From contig JAEZUC010000143.1 of assembly GCA_023443515.1 (NCBI GenBank), positions 1 through 21,869 of the forward strand: DNA of 21,869 bases, written 5' to 3'. The position numbers and the translations under genes are program-made. Source of the DNA: Bacillota bacterium (lineage in GTDB: Bacteria > Bacillota > Clostridia > Acetivibrionales > DSM-1351). Below, piece after piece: positions 13,596 through 21,714 of this stretch. The first letter of the stretch is position 1. The number at the start of each line of letters is the position of its first letter. Below the pieces are notes generated by a model. That model saw nothing but the letters and a program-made list of their open reading frames with translations. It was not told where the DNA came from and did not search any database.

Positions 13596-14978
13596 ATGCA
13601 CAATGAAGATACGATAGCAGCACTATCTACTCCGTACGGAACAGGTGGTATCGGCGTAATACGAATAAGCGGAGAAAAAGCATTTGAAGCAGCAAGTAAG
13701 ATATTTAAGTCTTCAAAACCAATGGAGGCAATTCAGTCTCATTCAGTAACATACGGAAAAATTGTTGATCAGGAATTAAAAAGTGTTATTGATGAGGTAT
13801 TATTGCTTAAAATGAGTAAGCCTAATACCTTTACAAGGGAAGATGTTATAGAAATACACTGTCATGGTGGACTTGTTATAGTAAACAGGGTGTTGGAATT
13901 AATTTTTAAAAATGGAGTCAGGCCTGCCGAACCCGGAGAATTTACTAAACGTGCTTTTTTAAATGGCAGAATAGATTTGTCACAGGCAGAAGCAATAATA
14001 GATTTAATCAACTCCAAAACTTTAGAAAGCTCAAAAGCTGCAATAAGTCATCTTGAGGGAAGATTATCAACGCGATTAAAAAGTATCAGAGAAACTTTAG
14101 TAGGACTGCTTGCTCATATAGAGGTAACTGTTGATTATCCTGAACACGATATTGAAGAAATAACAGGTGAAAATGTACTGAAGAATCTCATCAAGATAAA
14201 AAAAGAGCTTCTTACTTTGGCAGGTACTTTTGAAAGAGGTAAGATATTAAGAGAAGGACTAAATATAGTAATTGCAGGAAAACCCAATGTAGGTAAGTCT
14301 TCCTTACTAAATCATTTGTCGGGAAGTACAAAAGCTATAGTTACTGATATTCCCGGAACCACAAGAGATATTATTGAAGAATATGTAAATATAAATGGAA
14401 TTCCGGCTAAAATTACGGATACTGCGGGTATCAGAAATACCGAGGATGTAGTTGAAAAGATAGGTGTAAACAAAGCGTATGAAGCTATAGAAAATGCAGA
14501 TCTTACAATAGCAGTGCTTTCTGCCGACACAGGTATACAAGAAGAAGATGCAGAGATTTTAAAATTAATAAAGAATAAAAAATCTATTATCCTAATTAAC
14601 AAAACAGACATGGTTAATAAAAATAGGGTGAATGAAATACACGAGAATTTAAAGGAATTTAATATAATTTTAAATGCATCAGTAATTAATAGCGTGGGAA
14701 TAGAAGAGTTGGAAGCAACAATATCGGAATTATTTATAAAAGGCAGAATATCAGGCAATGATGAAGTATTGTTAACAAATTCAAGGCATAAGTATCTTGT
14801 GGACAAAGCTATAGAAGATATTGAACAGGCTATGAATTCGTTTGAAGCAGGTATGCCTTTAGACATGGTAACAATTGATATAAAAAGCTGTGCCGATAAT
14901 ATAGGACAGATTACAGGGGAATCAATTGATGAAGCCGTCATGCATGATATATTTAGCCGTTTTTGTATTGGAAAGTAG
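13596..14978 (+). CDS. mnmE: tRNA modification GTPase MnmE
   Basis: MnmE, with MnmG, installs the (carboxymethyl)aminomethyl group on U34 of several tRNAs. The 460 residues show the N-terminal folate-binding domain (DTIAALSTPYGTGGIGVIRI), a helical domain and an inserted G domain. G1 is GKPNVGKS (228-235), followed by DIPGTTRD, DTAGIR and NKTD. The C-terminus is CIGK with Cys457, the residue needed for modification. All key motifs are intact. AGAGG lies 6 nt before ATG 13596. mnmG follows after 40 bp, so the partner proteins are made together. Confidence 0.97.
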   Translation: MHNEDTIAALSTPYGTGGIGVIRISGEKAFEAASKIFKSSKPMEAIQSHSVTYGKIVDQELKSVIDEVLLLKMSKPNTFTREDVIEIHCHGGLVIVNRVLELIFKNGVRPAEPGEFTKRAFLNGRIDLSQAEAIIDLINSKTLESSKAAISHLEGRLSTRLKSIRETLVGLLAHIEVTVDYPEHDIEEITGENVLKNLIKIKKELLTLAGTFERGKILREGLNIVIAGKPNVGKSSLLNHLSGSTKAIVTDIPGTTRDIIEEYVNINGIPAKITDTAGIRNTEDVVEKIGVNKAYEAIENADLTIAVLSADTGIQEEDAEILKLIKNKKSIILINKTDMVNKNRVNEIHENLKEFNIILNASVINSVGIEELEATISELFIKGRISGNDEVLLTNSRHKYLVDKAIEDIEQAMNSFEAGMPLDMVTIDIKSCADNIGQITGESIDEAVMHDIFSRFCIGK

Positions 14979-15018
14979 CAATAAAGTTAAAGATTCTAAA
15001 TAGAAAGGAAGAATCCTT

Positions 15019-16902
15019 ATGGATTATTTCGCTGGAAGTTATGATATAGCAGTTATCGGAGCAGGACATGCCGGGTGTGAGGCAGCACTGGCAGCTGCAA
15101 GACTTGGATGCAACACTATAATATTTTCAATCAATCTTGACAGTATTGCAAATATGCCTTGTAACCCAAGTATAGGGGGAACTGCAAAAGGACATCTGGT
15201 AAGGGAAATAGATGCTTTAGGCGGACAAATGGGTAAGACGACAGATAAAACCTTTATCCAATCAAAAATACTTAATTCGTCTAAAGGCCCGGCAGTGTAT
15301 TCCTTACGTGCTCAGGTGGACAGAAGACAGTATCAGATGGAAATGAAGCAGATACTTGAAACTCAAGAGAACCTTGATATAAGGCAGGCAGAAGTAGTAG
15401 AAATAATCACTGATGAAGCCGGTTCAAAGGTTAAAGGAGTCAAAACCCACACAGGAGCTATATTCCATTGTAGTACAATAGTTCTTACAACCGGTACTTA
15501 CCTGAAAGGTAGAATTTTTATAGGAGATGTAAATTACAGCGGAGGTCCCGATGGTTTGTTTCCTGCAAATAAATTATCAGAGAGCTTAAGAAACTTAGGC
15601 ATAGACCTGCTTAGATTTAAGACAGGCACTCCTGCCAGACTTAACAGACGCAGTCTGGATTTTTCAAAAATGTCTGAACAACCCGGTGATGATGTAATTG
15701 TCCCATTTTCATTTGAAACAGATAGAATTGAAAAGGAACAAGTTCCCTGTTGGCTGACATATACAAATCAGGAGACCCATGAAGTTATTAAGAAAAACAT
15801 ACACAGATCACCTTTATATAGTGGAAATATAACAGGAATTGGCCCGAGATATTGCCCATCAATAGAAGACAAGGTAGTAAGATTCTCTGATAAGGAACAC
15901 CATCAGGTTTTTGTTGAACCTATGGGGTTGGACACGGAAGAAATGTACCTTCAGGGTATGTCAAGCAGTCTCCCAGAAGATGTACAGGTAGAATTTATGA
16001 GAACTATTCCCGGTCTTGAAAATGTAAAGGTAATGAGAAGTGCCTATGCAATAGAATATGACGGAATAGACGCTACACAGCTGAAATTATCATTGGAATG
16101 CAAAAATATTGATGGTTTGTTTTCAGCCGGACAAATAAACGGAAGTTCCGGATATGAAGAAGCTGCCGCACAGGGAATTGTTGCCGGAATAAATGCAGCA
16201 ATGAAGGTGCAAAACAGAGAACCCTTGATACTGGACAGATCACAGGCATATATAGGCGTACTTATTGATGACCTTGTTACAAAGGGTACAAAGGAACCTT
16301 ATAGAATGATGACATCCCGGGCAGAGTACAGACTTCTTCTTAGGCAAGATAATGCCGACCTAAGATTGACTCCCATGGGTAAGGAAATAGGACTGATTAG
16401 TGAAGAACGCTATGAAAAATTTCTAACGAAGAAGGAAATGATAGAAAAAGAGATAGAGAGACTCAAAAAAACCTATTTGCCACCAAGTGAAGCTGTTCTG
16501 AAATATCTCGAAAGTAGAGACAGTACCGCAATAAAAAGCGGAATTCAGGTAACAGAACTACTTAGGAGGCCTGAAATAAGTTATGAAAGCCTTTCAGAAG
16601 TTTGCGAACTTCCTGACCTCCCCAGAGCTGTCCGTGAACAGGTTGAAGTTGCCGTAAAGTATGAAGGCTATATTAGAAGGCAAATGCAGCAGGTGGAACA
16701 GTATAAAAAGCTTGAAGGCAGAAAACTACCAAAGAGCATTGATTACAACGAGATACAAGGATTAAGACTGGAGGCTAGGCAAAAACTTTCACAAATAAGG
16801 CCCGACTCCATAGGCCAGGCATCCAGAATAACAGGAGTATCTCCTTCTGATATTTCAGTATTACTTATATATCTTGAACAGATTAACAGAAAGAAAAATT
16901 AG
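15019..16902 (+). CDS. mnmG: tRNA uridine modification enzyme MnmG (GidA)
   Basis: This is the FAD-dependent partner of MnmE in wobble-uridine modification. The 627 residues match the usual length. The N-terminal dinucleotide fold is AVIGAGHAGCEAALAAARLG with the glycine motif at 14-19. The GidA signatures GGTAKGHLVREIDALGGQMG and the FAD-site region GLFSAGQINGSSGYEEAAAQ are present, and the C-terminal helical domain ends in ISVLLIYLEQ. AAGGAAG precedes ATG 15019. rsmG starts 15 bp after its stop. Confidence 0.98.
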   Translation: MDYFAGSYDIAVIGAGHAGCEAALAAARLGCNTIIFSINLDSIANMPCNPSIGGTAKGHLVREIDALGGQMGKTTDKTFIQSKILNSSKGPAVYSLRAQVDRRQYQMEMKQILETQENLDIRQAEVVEIITDEAGSKVKGVKTHTGAIFHCSTIVLTTGTYLKGRIFIGDVNYSGGPDGLFPANKLSESLRNLGIDLLRFKTGTPARLNRRSLDFSKMSEQPGDDVIVPFSFETDRIEKEQVPCWLTYTNQETHEVIKKNIHRSPLYSGNITGIGPRYCPSIEDKVVRFSDKEHHQVFVEPMGLDTEEMYLQGMSSSLPEDVQVEFMRTIPGLENVKVMRSAYAIEYDGIDATQLKLSLECKNIDGLFSAGQINGSSGYEEAAAQGIVAGINAAMKVQNREPLILDRSQAYIGVLIDDLVTKGTKEPYRMMTSRAEYRLLLRQDNADLRLTPMGKEIGLISEERYEKFLTKKEMIEKEIERLKKTYLPPSEAVLKYLESRDSTAIKSGIQVTELLRRPEISYESLSEVCELPDLPRAVREQVEVAVKYEGYIRRQMQQVEQYKKLEGRKLPKSIDYNEIQGLRLEARQKLSQIRPDSIGQASRITGVSPSDISVLLIYLEQINRKKN

Positions 16903-16917
16903 TAACCGGAGGCATTT

Positions 16918-17643
16918 ATGGCACTTGATAATGAACTAAAGGAACTGCTTATCAATGGTTTGACACACTATAAAACAGAAATATCGGATACTCAAGTAAA
17001 GCAATTCGAAAAGTATATGGAGCTCCTGAAAGAATGGAACAAAAAAATAAATTTAACAGCAATAGAGGATGACAGGGAAATAGTAATAAAACACTTTATT
17101 GATTCAATCAGTATAGTTCCTTATATAAGCAATGGAAATACAAAGATTATTGATGTAGGTACCGGCGCAGGTTTTCCGGGAATTCCTCTTAAAATAGTGA
17201 ACCCTGAAAATGAAATTACATTGCTGGATTCTTTGGATAAGAGAATAAAGTTTCTTAATGAGGTAATAAACTCCTTAAAAATTACCCAAATATCAGCAAA
17301 TCATGGCAGAGCAGAGGACTTTGGTACTAATCCTTTATACAGAGAAAAGTACGATATAGCTGTTGCAAGAGCAGTATCAAATCTTCCGGTTTTACTCGAA
17401 TATTGTCTACCCTTTGTAAAAATAAACGGGTTATTTATCGCAATGAAAGGAAGTAACACAGAAGAGTTTGATAATTGCAATAAGGCTCTCGACATTTTAG
17501 GAGGTAAAATTGAGAAAATTGAAAAAATGGACTTACCTTTCACAAATATAGAAAGAAATGTCGTCGTGGTAAGAAAGTTTAGACACACCCCGACAAAATA
17601 TCCGAGGAAAGCGGGCAAACCCTCGAAAGAACCGTTGATATAA
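16918..17643 (+). CDS. rsmG: 16S rRNA m7G527 methyltransferase RsmG (GidB)
   Basis: RsmG uses S-adenosylmethionine to methylate G527 in the 530 loop of 16S rRNA; loss of the enzyme is known to cause low-level streptomycin resistance. The 241 residues include the SAM-binding motif IDVGTGAGFPGIPL (about 78-91) and NLTAIEDDREIVIKHFIDS. The C-terminal signature is FRHTPTKYPRKAGKPSKEPL. ATG 16918 has GGAGG about 7 nt upstream and only 15 bp separate it from mnmG. A clear terminator is not visible after its stop; the next gene, noc, has its own putative promoter. Confidence 0.97.
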   Translation: MALDNELKELLINGLTHYKTEISDTQVKQFEKYMELLKEWNKKINLTAIEDDREIVIKHFIDSISIVPYISNGNTKIIDVGTGAGFPGIPLKIVNPENEITLLDSLDKRIKFLNEVINSLKITQISANHGRAEDFGTNPLYREKYDIAVARAVSNLPVLLEYCLPFVKINGLFIAMKGSNTEEFDNCNKALDILGGKIEKIEKMDLPFTNIERNVVVVRKFRHTPTKYPRKAGKPSKEPLI

Positions 17644-17689
17644 GAATTATTATCCGTTATTAACTGATTTTTTATCGAACGATTTTTTA

Positions 17690-17719
17690 TTGGCAATAAA
17701 GGAAAAGAAGGCTTGTAAT
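17690..17719 (+). promoter_or_regulatory. Putative noc promoter
   Basis: TTGGCA (17690-17695) and TGTAAT (17714-17719), each 5 of 6 to consensus, are 18 bp apart. This predicts a start near 17726, at the left arm of the hairpin described next. A weaker alternative, TTTACA (17741-17746), 16 bp, TAAATT (17763-17768), would exclude that arm. Confidence 0.5.
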
Positions 17720-17725
17720 AGAAAT

Positions 17726-17794
17726 ATCCTTTGTGAGTAATTTACAACATATAGTAGATTACTAAATTAAAATTAAAAAAAATACACAAAGGAT
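17726..17794 (+). promoter_or_regulatory. Candidate RBS-sequestering leader of noc
   Basis: ATCCTTTGTG (17726-17735) is perfectly complementary to CACAAAGGAT (17785-17794). The right arm contains the AAGGAT Shine-Dalgarno region of noc, 9 nt before its ATG. An inner pair AGTAAT (17736-17741) / ATTACT (17758-17763) could fold instead of, or with, the outer pair. If the mRNA begins near 17726, the outer stem would hide the ribosome-binding site. Confidence 0.4.
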
Positions 17795-17803
17795 GGTGCC
17801 GTT

Positions 17804-18649
17804 ATGTTGGAGAGTAAAATTCAGTTTACAAAGCAGGAAAAGAAGGAAGACCAGAAAAATATTACTTATGTTGGTATAGAACATATCAGACCTAACCCAT
17901 ACCAACCAAGGAAACAATTTAATAAAATAGCTCTTGAAGAACTGTGTGACTCAATTAAACAATATGGTGTTTTACAGCCAATAAACGTTAGAAGACTTTC
18001 CCATGGCACATTTGAACTTGTAGCAGGAGAAAGGAGACTCAGGGCTGCCACTATGGCAGGGTTAAAGGAGATCCCGGCAATAATAATTAATGTAGATGAT
18101 AATGATTCTGCTGTGATGGCACTTATAGAAAATCTTCAAAGGGAAGACCTTAGTTATATGGAAGAAGCAGAGGGATACAGCAATCTTATAAATGAGCATG
18201 GTTTTACCCAGGAAGAACTTGCTCAGAAGATTGGAAAAAGTCAATCTACAATAGCAAATAAAATAAGACTTTTAAAGCTGTCTCCATTAATAAAAAAAAT
18301 ACTTTCTGACAATAATTTAACTGAAAGGCATGCAAGAGCTTTACTAAAGCTCCACGACGAGCAGCTTCAGCTAAAAGTTTTAAGACTTGTCTGTGAAAGA
18401 GGCTTGAATGTTAAAAAAACTGAAGAACTTGTGGAGAGAGCTATAGATAAGTATTCAAAAAATCTGAAACAAAGAACTTCTGAAAAGAAAATGACTAAAG
18501 CAATCAAGGATGTACGAATATTTGTCAATACTATAAAACAAGCAATAGATATAATGAGACAATCAGGTGTTAATGCAAAGGCTGCTCAGATTGACAGAGG
18601 GGAATACATAGAATTTGTGGTTCGAGTTCCTAAGAACAATATGGCTTGA
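17804..18649 (+). CDS. noc: Nucleoid occlusion protein Noc (ParB paralogue)
   Basis: Noc is a CTP-binding ParB paralogue that in Bacillus loads at its own sites and blocks Z-ring assembly over the nucleoid. The 281 residues have the ParB-type CTP motifs GERRLRAA (75-82) and ENLQRED (109-115), and a helix-turn-helix at about 135-157. The four residues known to switch ParB to Noc specificity are all of the Noc type: Gln147, Lys153, Lys158, Arg175. The C-terminus (DVRIFVNTIKQAIDIM...EYIEFVVRVPKN) is also Noc-like. The ParA-stimulating KGLGKGL motif is absent. The N-terminus MLESKIQFTKQEKK lacks the FSRFFG-like amphipathic membrane helix of Bacillus Noc. It follows rsmG, the conserved noc position. 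Confidence 0.88.
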   Translation: MLESKIQFTKQEKKEDQKNITYVGIEHIRPNPYQPRKQFNKIALEELCDSIKQYGVLQPINVRRLSHGTFELVAGERRLRAATMAGLKEIPAIIINVDDNDSAVMALIENLQREDLSYMEEAEGYSNLINEHGFTQEELAQKIGKSQSTIANKIRLLKLSPLIKKILSDNNLTERHARALLKLHDEQLQLKVLRLVCERGLNVKKTEELVERAIDKYSKNLKQRTSEKKMTKAIKDVRIFVNTIKQAIDIMRQSGVNAKAAQIDRGEYIEFVVRVPKNNMA

Positions 18650-18687
18650 TATACATAAAGTAGGAAGTTATATATATAAATTTTAGG

Positions 18688-18716
18688 AAACTGGGCCGGG
18701 GGTGTCCAGTTTTTTA
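18688..18716 (+). terminator. Terminator of noc
   Basis: AAACTGG...CCAGTTT forms a stem of about 8 bp with a G-rich loop and is followed by a T-run (18710-18715). It starts about 40 bp after the noc stop and isolates gyrA from noc transcription. Confidence 0.75.
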
Positions 18717-18828
18717 TGTATAAAAACAAGCTTTCCCTAATTATCCCCGGGATTTTAAACGGTACTCAATATGTAATTAAATGGCAATACTATATATTGT
18801 ATTCAAATAAACCAGGTATACAAAAAAG

Positions 18829-18857
18829 TGGACAGTAAGTTAAAAGTTTATTACAAT
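18829..18857 (+). promoter_or_regulatory. Putative gyrA promoter
   Basis: TGGACA (18829-18834) and TACAAT (18852-18857), each 5 of 6, are 17 bp apart, 50 bp before the gyrA ATG. Together with the noc terminator, it suggests that gyrA is transcribed on its own in this genome, not with gyrB. Confidence 0.65.
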
Positions 18858-18907
18858 ATACAGTGGATAAGATTGTTTTTATAAAAGGAAAAGAGGTAAA
18901 AAGTTAG

Positions 18908-21421
18908 ATGGCAGATGAAATAAGGGAGCAAAAAATTATTCCCATAGACATTGAATCTGAAATGAAAAAATCATTTATAGATTATGCTATGAGTGTAATA
19001 ATAGACAGAGCACTGCCTGATGTTCGAGATGGATTGAAACCAGTACACAGGCGTATACTCTACACCATGTTTACTTCCGGTTTTACTCCGGACAAGCCAT
19101 ACAGAAAATCTGTTGCAACCGTAGGTGAAGCTTTAAAAAGTTTTCATCCTCATGGTGATGCCGCTGTTTACGATAGTCTTGTACGTATGGCGCAGGACTT
19201 TTCATTGAGACATCCATTAGTGGATGGGCATGGAAACTTTGGTTCCAGAGATGGTGACGCCGCAGCTGCAATGAGGTATACGGAAGCAAAGCTGGCCAAA
19301 ATATCAATGGAAATGTTGGCTGATATTAACAAAGATACAGTTGATTTTAAGCCAAACTTCGATGAACATGAAGTTGAACCGGTTGTATTACCAGCTAGGT
19401 TTCCTAATCTATTGGTTAACGGTTCATCAGGTATTGCTGTTGGTATGGCAACAAATATACCCCCACACAATTTAGGTGAGACAATAGACGGTATATGTGC
19501 AGTTTTGGATAATCCAGAGATTACTATCGACGAATTAATGAAGTACATCAAAGGACCTGATTTTCCAACCGCTGCTAAAATAATTGGTAAAAGAGGAATA
19601 AGAGAGGCATACAAAACCGGAAGAGGAAGGCTTATAGTACGTTCGGAAGCCACCATAGAAGAACTTCACGGAAACAGGCACAGGATTGTTATTACCGAAA
19701 TTCCTTACATGGTTAACAAAGCAAGACTAGTAGAAAAAATTGCAGATCTTGTTAAGGACAAAAAAATAGATGGAATATCATTTATTCAGGATGAATCCGG
19801 CAGAGAAGAACCTGTTAGAATAGTTATTGATTTAAAACGTGATGCCAATCCAAATGTAGTTCTGAATCAACTATATAAAAATACTCAGCTTCAGGAAAGC
19901 TTCAGTGTAAATATGGTTGCTATAGTACCTACTGAAGACAAAATGTATGAGCCGAGAACTTTGAATTTAAAACAAGCAATAGACTATTACGTAGCTCATC
20001 AAGAGGATGTAATCAGACGAAGAACAAAGTTCGAACTGGATAAAGCTGAAGCAAGAAAACATATATTGGAAGGTTTAAAAATAGCACTGGATCATCTGGA
20101 TGAGGTTATAAAAATCATACGTAATTCAAAAACAGAATCCCTTGCAAAAGAAAACCTCTCAGAAAGATTCGGATTCAGTGACAAACAATCTCAGGCTATC
20201 GTAGATATGAGATTGGGACGTTTAACAGGTCTGGAAAGAGAGAAGCTGGAAAGTGAATTTAATGAGCTTCTAGAAAAGATTAAATATTACAAGGACGTAC
20301 TTGCAAATGAAATTCTTGTTCATCAAATAATAAAGGATGAACTTTCAGTTATAAAGAACAAATATGCTGATGAGAGAAGAACAAAGATTGAGATTGACGA
20401 AGATGAAATAGACATTGAAGACCTTATCCAAGAGCAGGAAAGTGTTATTACAATGACTCATTTCGGATATATAAAAAGATTGCCTGCTGACACATATAAA
20501 AGTCAAAGGCGTGGCGGTAAGGGTATAATAGGTTTGAGTACAAGGGAAGAGGATTTTGTAAAAAACCTGTTTGTAACTTCCACACATCACTTTATTATGT
20601 TCTTTACCAATAAGGGAAGAGTTTATAGGTTAAAGGCATACGAGATACCTGAGTCTGGACGACAGGCAAAGGGCACTGCAATAGTAAACTTGTTGCAGCT
20701 TAATGGAGATGAGAAGGTTACAACTGTAATCCCTATACAGGAGTATAAGGAAGGTTTATACCTTGTAATGGCAACTAAAAACGGCCTCGTAAAGAAAACC
20801 GATCTGATGGAATATGATAATATCAGAAAAGGTGGGCTTGCAGCCGTTAGTTTAAGGGAAAATGACGAGCTTATAGATGTTAAGCTTACGGACGGTAATC
20901 AGGATATAATACTTTCAACGGTTAATGGTATGGCAATCAGATTTAATGAAACTGATGCAAGACCTATAGGTAGAGTCTCACAAGGGGTTAAGGGTATGGA
21001 ACTTGATGAAGGGGACTTTATAATTGGTATGGAAGTATGCACTGATAATACTACACTGTTAGTGGTAACTGAGAATGGTTTTGGTAAGAGAACTGAACTA
21101 GATGAATACAAAGTCCAGACAAGAGGTGGCAAGGGAGTCTTAACTTATAGAATAACTGAAAAAACCGGTAAATCAATCGGTATGTTACTGGTATCTGAAG
21201 AAGATGACATAATGCTGATAAGTTCAGACGGAACTATTATTAGAATGAAAGTAAATGAAATCAGTATTTTGGGTAGAGCTACTCAAGGTGTTACACTTAT
21301 GAGAATGAGCGAAGGAAACAACGTAGTAAGTGTAGCAAGGATGGTTAATGAAGATAGTGAAGAACCAGAAGTATTAGATGAATCAGAAGATACTGAACCA
21401 ACTGAACCTACCGAAAACTAA
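18908..21421 (+). CDS. gyrA: DNA gyrase subunit A
   Basis: GyrA is the DNA-cleaving and DNA-wrapping subunit of gyrase. The 837 residues contain the catalytic Tyr124 (AAMRYTEAKL), the winged-helix and tower region, and the GyrA box QRRGGKG (533-539) that defines wrapping by the C-terminal pinwheel. An acidic, Glu-rich tail ends the protein. In the quinolone-resistance region HPHGDAAVYDSLVRM, Ala85 replaces the Ser83 of E. coli, while Asp89 matches Asp87. ATG 18908 has GAGGT about 10 nt upstream. The gene lies next to noc with its own promoter, not behind gyrB as in Bacillus and many clostridia. An rRNA operon leader follows, as after gyrA in Bacillus. Confidence 0.98.
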   Translation: MADEIREQKIIPIDIESEMKKSFIDYAMSVIIDRALPDVRDGLKPVHRRILYTMFTSGFTPDKPYRKSVATVGEALKSFHPHGDAAVYDSLVRMAQDFSLRHPLVDGHGNFGSRDGDAAAAMRYTEAKLAKISMEMLADINKDTVDFKPNFDEHEVEPVVLPARFPNLLVNGSSGIAVGMATNIPPHNLGETIDGICAVLDNPEITIDELMKYIKGPDFPTAAKIIGKRGIREAYKTGRGRLIVRSEATIEELHGNRHRIVITEIPYMVNKARLVEKIADLVKDKKIDGISFIQDESGREEPVRIVIDLKRDANPNVVLNQLYKNTQLQESFSVNMVAIVPTEDKMYEPRTLNLKQAIDYYVAHQEDVIRRRTKFELDKAEARKHILEGLKIALDHLDEVIKIIRNSKTESLAKENLSERFGFSDKQSQAIVDMRLGRLTGLEREKLESEFNELLEKIKYYKDVLANEILVHQIIKDELSVIKNKYADERRTKIEIDEDEIDIEDLIQEQESVITMTHFGYIKRLPADTYKSQRRGGKGIIGLSTREEDFVKNLFVTSTHHFIMFFTNKGRVYRLKAYEIPESGRQAKGTAIVNLLQLNGDEKVTTVIPIQEYKEGLYLVMATKNGLVKKTDLMEYDNIRKGGLAAVSLRENDELIDVKLTDGNQDIILSTVNGMAIRFNETDARPIGRVSQGVKGMELDEGDFIIGMEVCTDNTTLLVVTENGFGKRTELDEYKVQTRGGKGVLTYRITEKTGKSIGMLLVSEEDDIMLISSDGTIIRMKVNEISILGRATQGVTLMRMSEGNNVVSVARMVNEDSEEPEVLDESEDTEPTEPTEN

Positions 21422-21449
21422 AAGTCAAGTTAATTTAAAAAATGTACTA

Positions 21450-21494
21450 AAAGAGCTTGTTCAAATATTTTATAATATCTTGGACAAGCTCTTT
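21450..21494 (+). terminator. Terminator of gyrA
   Basis: The arms AAAGAGCTTGT (21450-21460) and ACAAGCTCTTT (21484-21494) are perfectly complementary. The stem continues inward with a bulge to a TTAT loop. The T-tract after the stem is short (TTTAATATT). It lies about 30 bp after the gyrA stop. Confidence 0.75.
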
Positions 21495-21585
21495 AATATT
21501 AGTAAGAATAACGAGGTATTTTAAGCAAAACTTATTATAGCACACATAAATTAATATAAACCTTAAAAATTGCTTATATAGTTCT

Positions 21586-21614
21586 TTGTAAAAACAGTGT
21601 ACAGGTGTTACAAT
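21586..21614 (+). promoter_or_regulatory. Possible upstream rRNA promoter P1
   Basis: TTGTAA (21586-21591) and TACAAT (21609-21614) are 17 bp apart. Alone it is modest (4 and 5 of 6). Tandem promoters are usual before rRNA operons and a much stronger one follows at 21679. A small hairpin TGTGA/TCACA (21623-21637) lies between them. Confidence 0.4.
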
Positions 21615-21678
21615 AAGCAAGCTGTGAAACGGTCACACGGCATTTAAGTAACAGAAAAAAAGTTATTTTAAAAAAGTG

Positions 21679-21708
21679 TTGACAAATATATTTTACTTAT
21701 GGTATTAT
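21679..21708 (+). promoter_or_regulatory. rRNA operon promoter P2
   Basis: A perfect TTGACA (21679-21684) lies 18 bp before TATTAT (21703-21708), with an A-rich stretch directly upstream (21655-21675) that could act as an UP element. The predicted start is about 21715. Confidence 0.75.
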
Positions 21709-21714
21709 ATATAA

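Noticed and set aside
14312..14941. Minus-strand open frame of 209 codons inside mnmE
   Set aside because: It is the antisense shadow of the MnmE G domain, with composition typical of reverse-complement coding DNA.
16312..16325. CCCGGG core as a possible Noc site within mnmG
   Set aside because: The flanks (ACAT and CAGA) do not match the ATTT/AAAT arms, and it is constrained coding sequence.
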